A stretch of 64,000 nt of DNA from Neocallimastix lanati (nom. inval.) (taxonomy: Eukaryota > Neocallimastigomycota > Neocallimastigomycetes > Neocallimastigales > Neocallimastigaceae): assembly GCA_016946835.1 (NCBI GenBank), contig JACVTC010000154.1, positions 283,501-347,500 of the forward strand. Direction: 5' to 3'. Under the pieces are notes generated by a model that made no database searches, was not told the DNA's origin, and was given only the letters and a program-made list of their open reading frames with translations. Both the position numbers and the translations under genes were made by a program. Positions 23,200-37,856 of this stretch are shown one piece after another; position 1 is the first letter of the stretch; every line of letters begins with the position of its first letter.

Positions 23200-25480
23200 A
23201 TGGCTTCTGGATTAGAACAAACAAATGATTTATCTAATGATTGCAAAAGTTTATACGTTGGAAATCTTGGTTGGTGAATAATTAATTAACTAATTCAATA
23301 TATATATTGTTTTTTTTTTCTTCATAATGTAAATTTTGTATATAATTTTAATTGTATATATATATATATATATTAATATTTTATATAAACAAATAAACAA
23401 ACAAAAAATAAACAAAAACAAAAAACAAAATTATACATAAATATAAACAAAAACAAAAAAAAAAAAATATATATATATATATATAAAATAATAAAAAACT
23501 CGAAAATATAAATTTTTTGAATAAAAGATCCAAGAGTTACAAACGAAGTTTTACAACAAATTTTTACTTCAGTAAATGGTGATGAAGTTCTTAGTGTTAA
23601 AATTATTATAGACAAAAATGTTAGTATATTTAAATATAATTTCTTATTGTGAAATAATCTATTGTTAATATTATATATTTATTGTTTTATATATTAAGTA
23701 TACTCATGGTGGATTAAATTATGGTTTTGTTGAATATGGTAATCATCGTGCTGCAGAATTTGCTTTACAAGCTTTAAATGGTAGAAAAGTTATGGACTCG
23801 GTAAGTTTATTATTTAATAAAAAATTATTTTTTTTTTCGACTTTATTTTAATTTTTTTTTTATTGAAATTATTAACAAAGGAAATTCGAGTTAATTGGGC
23901 TTTTGCAGGTTCAAATAGTCATAAGGAAGATACCTCTAACCACTATCACATTTTTGTTGGTGATCTTAGTCCAGAAGTTAATGACACTAATTTAGCTAAG
24001 GCTTTTAGTGCTTTTAGTAGCTTATCGTAGGTTTTTTTTTTTTTTTTTTATTATTAAAAAAAATAAAGAAAATAAACAATAAATTACTTAAATTATTTTT
24101 TATTCTATTAAAAATATTAAAAGTGATGCAAGAGTAATGTGGGATGTTAATTCAGGAAAATCTAGAGGTTATGGGTTTGTGGCTTTCCGTGATAAAGCTG
24201 TAAGTATAATATTATATGTATATGTAATATTTTTTTAAACTTAATATCATATATTAATTCATTGAAAATATGAATTTAAAAAGGATGCTGAACAAGCTAT
24301 ATCAACTATGAATGGTGAATGGTTAGGTAATCGTCAAATTCGTGTTAATTGGGCAAATCAAAAGGGAATCAATGCTGGTCAAAATAATGACAATATAAAC
24401 AATCAAAATGGTATAAAATTGAATGGATTATATATATTTGTATTAATTAATATTGATTTATATAAAGAATATTAATAATAGTATAAAACTTTTTTATATT
24501 ATTTTTTAATTTTTATTTTAAATAAAGGCCAACCATTAACTTATGAAGCTGTTGCTAACCAATCATCATATTATAATACTACTGTCTATGTTGGTAACTT
24601 CCCACCAAGTACTACTCGTAAGTAAATGAATATATTTATATAAGTAGGGCTGAACTAAATTAACTTATAAAATAATACTATTTAATTATTTATTGATTAT
24701 AACTTTTAGAGGATGATTTAATACCTCTTTTCCAACAATTTGGTTATATTGTTAATATCCGTGTACAAGCTGATAGAGGTTATGCATTTATTAAGTAAGT
24801 ATATAATTCTTTATAATTCTTTAATAATATAATATAATATTTTTATTTATTTTTAATTATAATATTAATTATAAATATCAATTTATATTAAATAGATTTG
24901 ATACTCATGAAAATGCAACTAGTGCTATTGTTGCCTTAAATGGTACTATGATTAAGGGTCGTCCAGCTAAGGTATTTAGAAAAATTCAATGATTAATTGT
25001 AATTTAAAATATATAGATATAAACGTATATTAATTAAAGCAAAGAAAAAAAGAAATAATTATTTTTAACAATATTTATAAATTAATGAAATAGTGTTCTT
25101 GGGGAAAGGATAAGGGCCCAGATCCATACTATCAAAATGCTGCTCCTCCACAATATATGTATCCAATGACTGCTGGATATCCATATTATCCAAATCCAGC
25201 AATGGGTATGAATGGAATGATGGCTGATACTACATCTGCTAATCCATATTATTATGGTGGTAACATAGATCAACAAAGAACTGAGGGTAATGATGCTAAT
25301 CAAAATGCTAATGATCAAAGCAATAAACGTTCTTCACTTAATACAGGATCTAATGTTTCTGGTATGATGAGCAACAACGTAAATAACACTCCACCAACAA
25401 CTAATGGTTATGAACAATACAATAGAAGTGCTGGATATTCTTATGATCAATATTATAATGGTGGACATTATTTCGGATAA
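23200..25480 (+). CDS. Pub1/TIA-1-like protein with three RRMs (ten exons)
   Basis: An mRNA-binding protein of the Pub1/TIA-1/Nam8 group, expected in nucleus, cytoplasm and stress granules (family knowledge). My exons are 23200-23269, 23528-23619, 23699-23800, 23881-24026, 24124-24199, 24284-24410, 24528-24617, 24710-24794, 24896-24971 and 25094-25480. All phases agree and give 416 residues. RRM1 is about 18-95 (RNP2 LYVGNL, RNP1 LNYGFVEY), followed by EIRVNWAF. RRM2 is about 111-186 (HIFVGDLSPEV, RGYGFVAF), followed by QIRVNWAN. RRM3 is about 223-292 (VYVGNFPP, RGYAFIKF), followed by the family hallmark CSWGK. The tail is rich in Asn, Gln, Tyr, Gly and Met, prion-like as in relatives. Six of the nine introns end in AAG rather than CAG or TAG. 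The first donor is GTTGGT. Confidence 0.93.
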
Positions 25481-26625
<1,145 letters not shown>

Positions 26626-26840
26626 TTTTAAATAATACAAAAAGATATAAAAGATAAATCTTATATACAATAAATTTATATTTGTATCTACGAATTATAA
26701 TAACAATTATGTTATATATTTTAAATATTATTTTTATTTTTTTGTTTTTTTTATTGAATATGAATTTTATAAATATAGTACATATACAGTATATTATTAA
26801 AGTTAAAATAAATTATTAATTTATTAGGATTATTTATTAA

Positions 26841-26908
26841 TATGAAGCTTTAATTTACTTAAATTTCTTATATATATATAAGAAATTTAAGTAAATTAAA
26901 GCTTCATA
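26841..26908. repeat. Perfect 68-bp palindrome
   Basis: TATGAAGCTTTAATTTACTT onward is followed directly by its exact reverse complement, ending GCTTCATA, with no spacer (centre between 26874 and 26875, in a TATATA core). GGAT and ATCC outside (about 26827 and 26911) extend the symmetry imperfectly. It would form a 34-bp hairpin or cruciform. It sits in intergenic AT-rich DNA. Confidence 0.95.
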
Positions 26909-27024
26909 ATATCCTATTATTTGATTTTATATGAATTTTTTATTAATGGAATTTAACAAATAAAATATATTAAATAGATTAAATTAAATATAATAAATTA
27001 ATAATTATTTATTTTTCTTTAATT

Positions 27025-27225
27025 TGTCGTTGTTACGTGCATTATGAAGGATTCCAAGATCTTGAATTATGAGCAAGTGATATTAAAAATGGTGAAATCG
27101 ATATAATATTAAAACGACATGGATTATTTTCAAATACATGAAATAAGGTTAAAGAACTACCAAACATGGATATTGAACTATTTTATAATAAATCAATAAA
27201 GAAATTAGATTTTCATAATCTATAA
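27025..27225 (+). pseudogene. Gene fragment with two in-frame TGA codons, unknown family
   Basis: A 67-codon stretch with coding character (mixed residues, less AT-rich than its surroundings) from CRCYVHYEGFQDLEL to KKLDFHNL and TAA at 27223-27225. It has TGA at two internal positions, after DLEL and after LFSNT. Both look like places where Trp (TGG) would fit. No start codon or splice context was found. I do not recognise the family. It is most simply a fragment of a dead gene. Confidence 0.55.
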
Positions 27226-27310
27226 ATTTTTTTCATTTTTTATGATTTTACTAATAATACATATGAATTTTTATTTCTAATTAAATTATTTTAATTATAA
27301 TTAAAGATTT

Positions 27311-27717
27311 TTACTCATTAGGAATTCTTAATATACTAATTTGATTTTCAAAATCAAATTCTAATATATCAATTGATAATCCTGCTCCTGTATTACCAAA
27401 GGCTTCAAAAAGTGCTGTTGTTATAGCTTTTTTATAAAATCCTTCTGAAAGTTTTCTTGGAGTTTCAAATTCTCTAAGAAAAATAAATAATAAGGAAATA
27501 AATACATTTTATTATATGTTACAGTATAAAATTATTATAAAATCTTATTTCTTTAAGATTTATTATTATATAATATTGTAAATGATATTTACAGATTAAC
27601 TTTAATATAATGAAATTCATTTTCAAAAATAGTAATTGTTGAATGTTTTGGTATTGCAATTTTAGCTTTTATATTTGTATCTTTATTATTTCCATTAATC
27701 TTTCTTTTATTAGACAT
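27311..27717 (-). CDS. Rpp14/Pop5-like RNase P/MRP protein subunit (two exons)
   Basis: Minus-strand exons 27717-27593 and 27473-27311 (intron with GTAAAT donor and TTAG acceptor, phases agree) give 95 residues. After a basic N-terminus the text reads FENEFHYIKVNLEFETPRK, then YKKAITTALFEAFGNTGAG and SIDILEFDFENQISILRI. The order matches the Rpp14/Pop5 fold: a (Y/H)YLKV-LEF strand, a helix leading to LFG, an ..LDIL.. strand and a final ..ILRI strand. The human Rpp14 family is similar in length. The role by family knowledge is a protein subunit of RNase P and/or RNase MRP, processing pre-tRNA 5' ends or pre-rRNA in nucleus and nucleolus. The gene is small and intron-split, so it is easily missed. 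Pop5 rather than Rpp14 is possible, but LEF and the short C-terminus favour Rpp14. Confidence 0.78.
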
Positions 27718-29241
<1,524 letters not shown>

Positions 29242-32200
29242 ATGGGTAAAGGGAAAAAATCAGAAACATTTCCTGAATTAAAATGGTCATATATTATTAA
29301 TTCAGAAATCATGTCACTTATTAATGTTATGAGGAAAAATCAAAGATGGAATATATCAATAAGTAATATATTAGAAAGAAATAATTCAAACATTTCTAAA
29401 AATCAAATTACAGCTTTATCTATTATGGGAGGAAAAAAGTATTATGAAAATTTAATGAATGCAGAAGATATTTCAACCAAAGTTAAATTTGAAAAAGTAA
29501 AATATATATATATTAATGAATATTAAATTTTGATAAATATTGAAATTTTAAAATTTCATTATTATTTTTTAATTAATGACTATAATATATATATATACTT
29601 TTTTTTTTTTTTTTTTTTTTTTTTTATACATTATATAAAGAATAATAAATTATTACAAGATTTAATGAAATTACAAAATAGACTACCATATATTAATTGT
29701 AATTGAAATATATGTCATATAAATTTATGAATATAATTTAAAATTTATTATATATATTAAAGCAAATTATTTTTTTTAAATTACTTTTTTATGCAATAGC
29801 TATTTGCGAGTTAGATCCATTTGAATTACTATTTCCATTTTTAGAAATTATAAGAAGTGGTGAAACAACAGGACCTATTACTGGTGCAGCACTTTCTAGT
29901 GTCGAAAAATTTATTAAATATGAAATAATAAGTAATTTTTTTTAAAAAAAATATTATTATAAACATTGAAATATATGTAAATTTAAAAAAAAAAAAAATA
30001 TGAAATAAATATAGATTTTTTCATATGCTTTAAAATTTAAGAAAGTAAACAAATTTTTTTTTTTTTTTTTTTTTTTTATATATATATTTTGATTTTAAAT
30101 TTTTTATTTAAAGATATAAAACATCAAAATTTATACTATGCAATTTCAGCTTTAGTAACATCGGTTACTCATTGTAAATTTGAAGCAACAGATGTTGCTT
30201 CAGATGAGGTTGTCTTATCACAAATTTTACGTTTATTACAAATTACTGCCACTAGTAAAGCAGGTAAATATGGTCTTGATGATAAGGCTATTTGTGAAAT
30301 GGTTGAAGCTGCATTTGGAATGTGTTTTCAAGTTAGAGTTAATGGTATTTAAAAATTTAACAACTAATATAATTTAGATACTTAATAATATAATTGACTT
30401 ACATATTATGCTTTTAGAACTATTACGTAGATCAGCAGAACATACTCTTGTAGTTTTAATTCAAGTTGCTTTTACACGGTATTATATTAATAATTATCTT
30501 AATAAAATTTTTTATGTATTACTAATAATATAAATATCTATTTTTGTTAATTATAATGATGAATTATTTTATAAATTATATAAAGATTAAGTAAAACAAT
30601 ATATCTAGATAGCCAAATATTGAAAGAAACACTTACTATCAAACCACAAGTACCAAAGGTTTGTAATAATGAAACAAGCAATGAACCATCTATTTTTAAA
30701 TATGAAAGGAATCAACAAATAAGATCATTATCTATTAATGATGATACAAATTCAAAAAGACAAGTTCAACAATATCCAACTGAGAAAGTCTTTTTGATGG
30801 ATACAACATCATCAAAAGATGAAGAACCATTATTAGAACAGGAAAAAATGGAAGAAACATTTATTCCTTTTGGCAAACCGGCTATTTTAGAAACCTTAAG
30901 TGTTTTAGTTTCATTAGTAAACCCTAAAGATAAAAAACATACTGATACAATTCATAGAATAGTTGCTATTCGTTTATTAAATACCTCTTTAGAAGTTGGT
31001 GGTCAGAGTTTAAAAAAATGGATTGAAATAGCAGAAAAAATTGAAAAGAATTTAAATTCTAGTTCTAAAAATAAACATCGTAGAAATTCATCTGTTCAAA
31101 TAGATCCAAGAAAAGAATTAAAAATGTCTTCCAAAACAGATAGTATTTTTGATGATAAGCAGTTTGTTCAAGTTGGGAATTTCAATATTAATGAAAATCA
31201 AAATAAGAAAGAGTATACTGAAGTTAAAGAAAACGATGAAAATCCAAATTCTTATAATGCAAACTTAATTAAAGTTAATGATAGTTATAAAGATATTCAA
31301 GATATTTCATCATCAGTTGGAAATGAACCAGAAGTTTCGTCAATTAGTTCCTACGAAAATTTATTAAGTGAAGAAGAATCAATGGCTTTAACTATTAAAG
31401 ATCTTTTGTTAAATGAATTATTCAAGCATTTATTTCTTTTAATTCGTATGGAATCTTTAACATTTGCTTCACCACCATCATCAAATACTTTATCACTTTT
31501 ATCTGCTTCTCTTAGATTAATAATATCTTTATTCCAAATTTTCCATGGTCACTTAAAGCATCAATTAGAATTCTTTATAATTTATATTATGAATCAAATA
31601 GATTGTGGTGTTGTTGTTTGGGATTTAAATGAATTTATTTATGATGATAAAAATAATTCAAAAAATCAAGAATCTAATGAAAATAATGATAGAAACCAAG
31701 AAAGTAAAGAGTCTCTTCCAAAGCAACAGCATTCCCAAGAAGAAAATAAAAATAAGGAAGCAATGGGAAACCAAGGATTCAATACTTTAGAACAAGGGAA
31801 CCAAAGACAACGTAATTCTAATTGGTCAATTGTTCCAGAGGTTCGTGAACTTTTCCTTCAATGCCTTCTTCAACTTATTCAAATTCCATCGTTTATTACA
31901 GATCTTTACGTTAATTATGATGGTTCAATATCAAGTCAAAATAATCTTTTTGAAATTTTCATCTATTTCTTATCCAAACATGCATTTCCAGATTGCACTC
32001 CTGGTGGTCCTGTAACTTCTTCAATTCACCAAATTTTATGTTTAGATGGATTATTAAGTTTTTTAAAGGGAATTGTTAATCGTAGTTGTAATAAAGAATA
32101 TATTCCAAATGTTAATGATGTTTTATATTTATCACCAGATTTATTATTAGAACATAAGCAAAAGAAAGAAATTTGGAAAGAAGGTGCTAGAAGATTTAAT

Positions 32201-34896
32201 ATTAAACCTAAGCAAGGAATTGAATTTTTGCAACAACAAAAATTTTTACCAACCCCTATTGATTCTTATAGTTTAGCTGTCTTTTTAAAAACTACACCGC
32301 AAGTTAATAAAAAGGCTCTTGGTGAATTTATTGCTAAACCAGATAATGTAGATTTATTAACTGCATTTATTAGTCTTTATGATTTCCATAATGTAAACTT
32401 AAATAATTAATTTTATATATAAATATTTATATTTTTATACATATATATTTTTAAATTTATTTATATTTATACTTATTTGTATTTATAATTATGTTTTATT
32501 TTATTTTATTTATTTTATTTTATTTTATTTTATTTTATTTAATCTGTACTTTATATTTATATTTCAAATAATTATTTTATTTTATTTAATTTTATTTTAT
32601 TTTATTTAATTTAATTTAATTTATTCAATCTGTACTTATAATTAATATTCTACTATTTATTTTATTTTATTTATTAAATATATAATCATTAATCAAAAAT
32701 AATATTTATAAATAATCAAAACTTACGAAATTTAGAAACGTTTAGATGAAGCTATTCGTATGATGCTTGAATCATTCAGATTACCCGGTGAATCTCAACA
32801 AATTGAAAGAATTTTACAAGCATTTTCAAGTCATTATTACATTTCTTCAAAGGGTATTTATTTATTTATTGTTTATTTATTTCAATTATAAATTGAAATT
32901 TTCATTTTTCTAAAATAATTAAAATATTGTAGAGAGTGGAGATAAAGAATTTGCAAATGAAGATGCGGCATTTATTTTATCTTATGCCATAGTTATGCTA
33001 AATACTGATCAACATAATCCGCAAGTTAGAAATAAAATGACATTTAATGATTTTAAGAGAAATGTTAGTGGTATTAATGATGGTAAAGACCTTAGTATTG
33101 AATATTTAACTAAAATTTTCAATGCTATTCGTGAATCTGAAATAATTATGCCAGAGGAACATGATGGTGAGCTTGGTTTCAATTATCAATGGAGGGAACT
33201 TATTCAAAGATCAAAAACAGATAGTATATATTTATTTTATTTATTTTCAATAATAAGAAGCATTATTTAAATATAAAATATTAGAAAAATAAAAATTATA
33301 ATATAGAATAAAAAAATTTTATAATATTATATTTATTAATATTTAATATATTAAATTTAAATATATTTATTTAAATCAATTTTAGATGGTTTTACTATTT
33401 GTAATACTGCTATATATGATAAAAATATGTTTATCACCACTTGTAATTTAACAATTGCTGCTATAACATATGCTTTTGATACAGCTGAAGATGACGTTAC
33501 CATTCAAAAAGCAATTGTTGGTCTTCATTACTGTTCTTTAATTGCTAAGAAATTCAAAATGAGCAATATTATTGATTCCATAATAAACTCTCTTGCTTTA
33601 TTGTCTGGTCTTCAAAATGAAACACCAGAAGGATATGATCCACTTGCTATGCCAAAGACTCTTGATAAGTGGTCAGTTGAATTTGGTATAAATTGTAAAG
33701 GTCAAGTTGCTTCCTTATTAATGTTTGATATTGCAGCTGATTATGGTGATAACATTCACTCAGGATGGAAGAGTGTAAGAAACTTATGTTATAATTATTA
33801 ATTCAATATTAGTTATTAATGTATTATTATTATTTAGCTTATTATTATTAAATATATTGTTATATTTATAAAAAGTAATTTTAAAAAATTAATATGAATG
33901 ATTATATTTTGTTTGTTTACTTTTTTTTATTATTTATATAGATTATGGAATGCATAGACAATTTATTCTTACATTCTTTATTACCAGAATCAATTTCTGT
34001 ATATAATGATTTAATTCATGGAAAATCTCAAATCCCACATTTAGTTGAAAGAAAACCAGCTAAGAAATCAGATTCTATACGTAAAGATACTGGTTTTATT
34101 TCTACCTTATTCCAGTTTGCGTTAGCTCAACAAAATGATGATAATTATCAACCAACACAAGAGGAATTAGCTGCTCAACATTTTACTTCAGAATGCATAA
34201 AATCAAGTAGGATTGTTGATATTTTTAATAATATAAAATTAATGAATAAAGAATCCATAATAGAATTATGTAATGCAATGATTCAGTATTCATTTAAACC
34301 AATTAAACGAACACCTTCTCTTAAAAACCTTAATAAACATGTTAGAAATATGACAAGAAGTTCTTCTTCAAGTTCATCAATTAATGATGAATCCTTAACA
34401 CACCTTTTCTTTAATGACCATTTTAATAATATAAATAATAATAAACAATCTTTATCAAATAATTCAGATAATAATAATTCAAATTCGAAAAATAAAAAAG
34501 TTGAATTTTCATCTTCATGTTTATTCTTCCTTTATTGGTTAACTGAAATTACTATAAATAATGCAGAAAGCTTTAAAGAATTATGGAATATTACTTTTGA
34601 TCATTGTAATGAAATTATTAAAAATGCTATTTATTGTCCATCTATCTTAATAGAACATACTGTCTCTTCATTAATGAAATTATGTAAAAAATTAATTAAT
34701 CTTAATATTAGACCTGAACTTGTAACATCTACTTTTGAATTGTTAAAATCTATACCAGCAAATATTATAAATGAAATTAATGATTCATTAATGGCAGTAA
34801 TTAATATCGTAGTTATAGAAGAACCTCAATACATAAAGTAAATAATAATAATAAATAAATAAATAAATAATAATAATAAATAATAAATAATAATAA

Positions 34897-34943
<47 letters not shown>

Positions 34944-34946
34944 TAA

Positions 34947-34994
<48 letters not shown>

Positions 34995-36554
34995 TAATAA
35001 TAAATAATAATAATAAATATTTATAATATTACCTGTTTATATTATTTTATTATTATTTTTTAATTATTATTACTATTATTATTTTTCTTATCATTTTTAT
35101 TAATTTATTATACATACACGAAATAAATTATTAAATATATAGAAAAAATAATATTTGGCCATGTATTATAGATCTTATTTCGTTAAATTCTATTTCATCA
35201 CTATCTTCTAAATATGCTTTCAATATCATGGTATCACTTATTGATGAATCACTTAGATCACCCGAAAATTCTGCTGTTACACAAGAAAACTTTAGTGATA
35301 TTGTTGATTTTCTTATTGGTTTTATGGCTACCATATCTATGAATGGGGGAGACAATGATCGTAATAAGCATAAAAATCAACATAATAACAAAGTTAAAAG
35401 GTAAATTAATTAATGATTAATATTTTATTATATATATATAATTACAATCAATAAATATTACATATTTATTTTAGTATGAAATTTAATGAATTATAATTTT
35501 TATTCATATTCATATTCATGTTCATATTCATATTATTATTATATAAAAATTGTAATAATTATAAATTATCATAGTCAAAATAATAATTTAACAGATGAAT
35601 ACGCATTAAAAGCACTTGAAAAATTATATTCATTGCATTCATTAATTCCACAATTAATTCATTCAACAAACATGCGTTCAGAAAGAGCTTGGTTTGAGTT
35701 TTGGTTACCAATTCTTTCTGGACTTGGACAACAATGCTATCATTCTTCTAAAGATGTTCGCCAATCAGCTTTAGTTTATCTTCAAAGAGCATTATTATCT
35801 AACGATTTAGAATCTAATAGCAACGCTAATTTTTGGTCTGATTGTTTCGATAATGTTCTTTTCCCTCTTTTAGAGGAATTATTAAAAAAAGAAGTTTATA
35901 ATCTTGATCCATATGGCATGGATGAAACAATGGCAAGAGCCTCTTCATTAATGTGTAAAATATTTTTACATTATTTTTCAAAAATAAATTCAAAAGAATT
36001 AGAACGTGTTTGGTCTAATATGTTGCAATATTTATGTCGTTATTTATTTGCAGCAAAATCTGAATTTTTGGTAAATAATAACAATGATAATAAATATTTA
36101 TTATTGATTGATTAATTAATAAATTTAGATATCTATTATAATAATATTATTTTCTTACAAATTTTATATATACTAACATTTTTATTTATTCACTTATTTT
36201 TATATTTAATTTTAATAGAAGGAAGGTGTTATAGAATCTATTAAAAATTTACTTTTAGTTATGTATGCTCAAGGTGTGTTTTATAAATCTCCTGATGAAG
36301 CTAATAATCCAAACCCAGAATATAATGAATTATGGAATTTAACTTGGAAAATTTTATCGTGTGTTTTACCAAAATTAAAGAATGAATTATTTTCAAAAGG
36401 AACCTTTACCCCAGTAGTACAATCACCAACTTCATCATCTAGATATGGATCAAATGAAAATATTAAGGAAGAAAATTATTCAAATATAAATAAAGACAAT
36501 TCATCAACTGAAGATGTTTCAACTACCCAAATAAATAATACAACAGAGAAATAA
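29242..36554 (+). CDS. GBF1/Gea-type ARF guanine nucleotide exchange factor (thirteen exons)
   Basis: A large ARF-GEF that loads GTP on ARF at cis-Golgi/ERGIC membranes for COPI recruitment (family knowledge). My exons are 29242-29496, 29641-29698, 29800-29931, 30114-30344, 30418-30478, 30586-32392, 32736-32853, 32933-33223, 33386-33774, 33942-34837, 35143-35400, 35575-36070 and 36219-36554. All phases agree: 1775 residues, between Gea1/2 and human GBF1. The DCB domain starts near 15 (MSLINVMRKNQRW) and includes THCKFEATDVASDEVVL. The HUS box is at 689-692 and reads NYDG, where the usual sequence is N-Y-D-C. The Sec7 domain is about 770-970, with the glutamic finger E867 in FRLPGE and then SYAIVMLNTDQHN. 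HDS-like helical repeats follow. Asn/Ser/Glu-rich inserts lie before the HUS box and near exon 10. Intron 6 splits Sec7 and holds a minisatellite. Three acceptors are AAG. Confidence 0.95.
32495..32690. repeat. TTTTA/CTGTACTT minisatellite inside a GBF1 intron
   Basis: Within intron 6, TTTTATTTTA runs alternate with AATCTGTACTT-TATATT units (about 32540-32580 and 32626-32650). The same combined unit forms the tandem array at 36765-37068 and an inverted copy near 37235-37262. A shared minisatellite family has therefore seeded at three places within 5 kb. Confidence 0.8.
34838..35020. repeat. AAT/AAAT array inside a GBF1 intron
   Basis: Intron 10 (34838-35142) begins with about 180 bp of mixed AAT and AAAT repeats directly after the GTAAAT donor. 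The acceptor is TATAG at 35142. Expansion here changes intron length without touching coding sequence. Confidence 0.9.
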
Positions 36555-36688
36555 AACTCCTCTAAATTTTATTATTGATAATATTAATAAAATGTATAAA
36601 ATGATAATAATAATAATAATTTATGATAAAATAATCCTAATAATAAAAATTAATAATATATACAATATTATTATTAAATTAATAATTT

Positions 36689-36719
<31 letters not shown>

Positions 36720-36764
36720 TTTCATTTAATTTTTAATTTTAATTTATTTTATTTTTATTATATT
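36555..36764. other. 3' flank of the GBF1 gene
   Basis: AT-rich sequence with TTTA runs, presumably 3' UTR and terminator. No distinct signal is resolvable. Confidence 0.4.
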
Positions 36765-37068
36765 TTGTTTTATTCAATCTGTACTTCATATTTATATTTC
36801 AACTATTTATTTTATTTTATTTTATTTTATTTTATTCAAACTGTACTTTATATTCCTATTTCAACTATTTATTTTATTTTATTTTATTTTATTTTATTCA
36901 AACTGTACTTTATATTCCTATTTCAACTATTTATTTTATTTTATTTTATTTTATTTTATTCAAACTGTACTTTATATTCCTATTTCAACTATTTATTTTA
37001 TTTTATTTTATTTTATTTTATTTTATTTTATTTTATTTTATTTTATTTTATTTTATTTTATTTTATTT
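36765..37068. repeat. 62-bp minisatellite followed by TTTTA repeats
   Basis: The CTGTACTT core starts at 36779, 36841, 36903 and 36965, an exact 62-bp period. Each unit is a CTGTACTTTATATTCCTATT core, TTCAACTATTTA and a TTTTA run. The last unit runs into an uninterrupted TTTTA array. The reading frame through it is repeat only. Confidence 0.95.
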
Positions 37069-37157
37069 AAATATAAAAGTTATGAATAATTAGTAAATAA
37101 TTAGTAAATATGTTTATTTAGTTATAATTGTCATTTATTTATCTTTTAACATTTAAA

Positions 37158-37856
37158 ATGAAAATAAAATAAAATAAAATAAAATAAAATAAAATAAAAT
37201 AAAATAAAATAAAATAAAATAAAATAAATAGTAGAATATTAAATATAAAGTACAGATTGAATAAAATAAAATAAAATAAAATAAAATAAAATAAAATAAA
37301 ATAAAATAAAATAAAATAAAATAAAATAAAATAAAATAAAATAAAATAAAATAAAATAAAATAAAATAAAATAAAATAAAATAAAATAAAATAAAATAAA
37401 ATAAAATAAAATAAAATAAAATAAAATAAAATAAAATAAAATAAAATAAAATAAAATAAAATAAAATAAAATAAATAAATAAAATAAAATAAAATAAATA
37501 AAATAAAATAAAATAAAATAAAATAAAATAAAATAAAATAAAATAAAATAAAATAAAATAAAATAAAATAAAATAAAATAAAATAAAATAAAATAAAATA
37601 AAATAAAATAAAATAAAATAAAATAAAATAAAATAAAATAAAATAAAATAAAATAAAATAAAATAAAATAAATAAAATAAAATAAAATAAAATAAAATAA
37701 AATAAAATAAAATAAAATAAAATAAAATAAAATAAAATAAAATAAAATAAAATAAAATAAAATAAAATAAAATAAAATAAAATAAAATAAAATAAAATAA
37801 AATAAAATAAAATAAAATAAAATAAAATAAAATAAAATAAAATAAAATAAAATAAA
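37158..37856. repeat. AAAAT pentanucleotide array, about 700 bp
   Basis: Nearly pure AAAAT units, with an interruption at about 37226-37262 that is the reverse complement of the 62-bp minisatellite core (AAGTACAGATTGAATAAAAT). Two or three single-unit slips (AAAT in place of AAAAT) occur near 37473-37500 and 37670. With the TTTTA array at 36765-37068 it forms a large imperfect inverted repeat. Confidence 0.97.

Noticed and set aside
27025-27225. TGA read as Trp, hinting at mitochondrial code or nuclear recoding.
   Set aside because: The 1556-residue gene appears to end in TGA, other genes end in TAA, and Trp is TGG throughout, so TGG to TGA decay is simpler.
36765-37070. 101-codon frame over the 62-bp minisatellite.
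   Set aside because: Pure repeat translation with no coding character.
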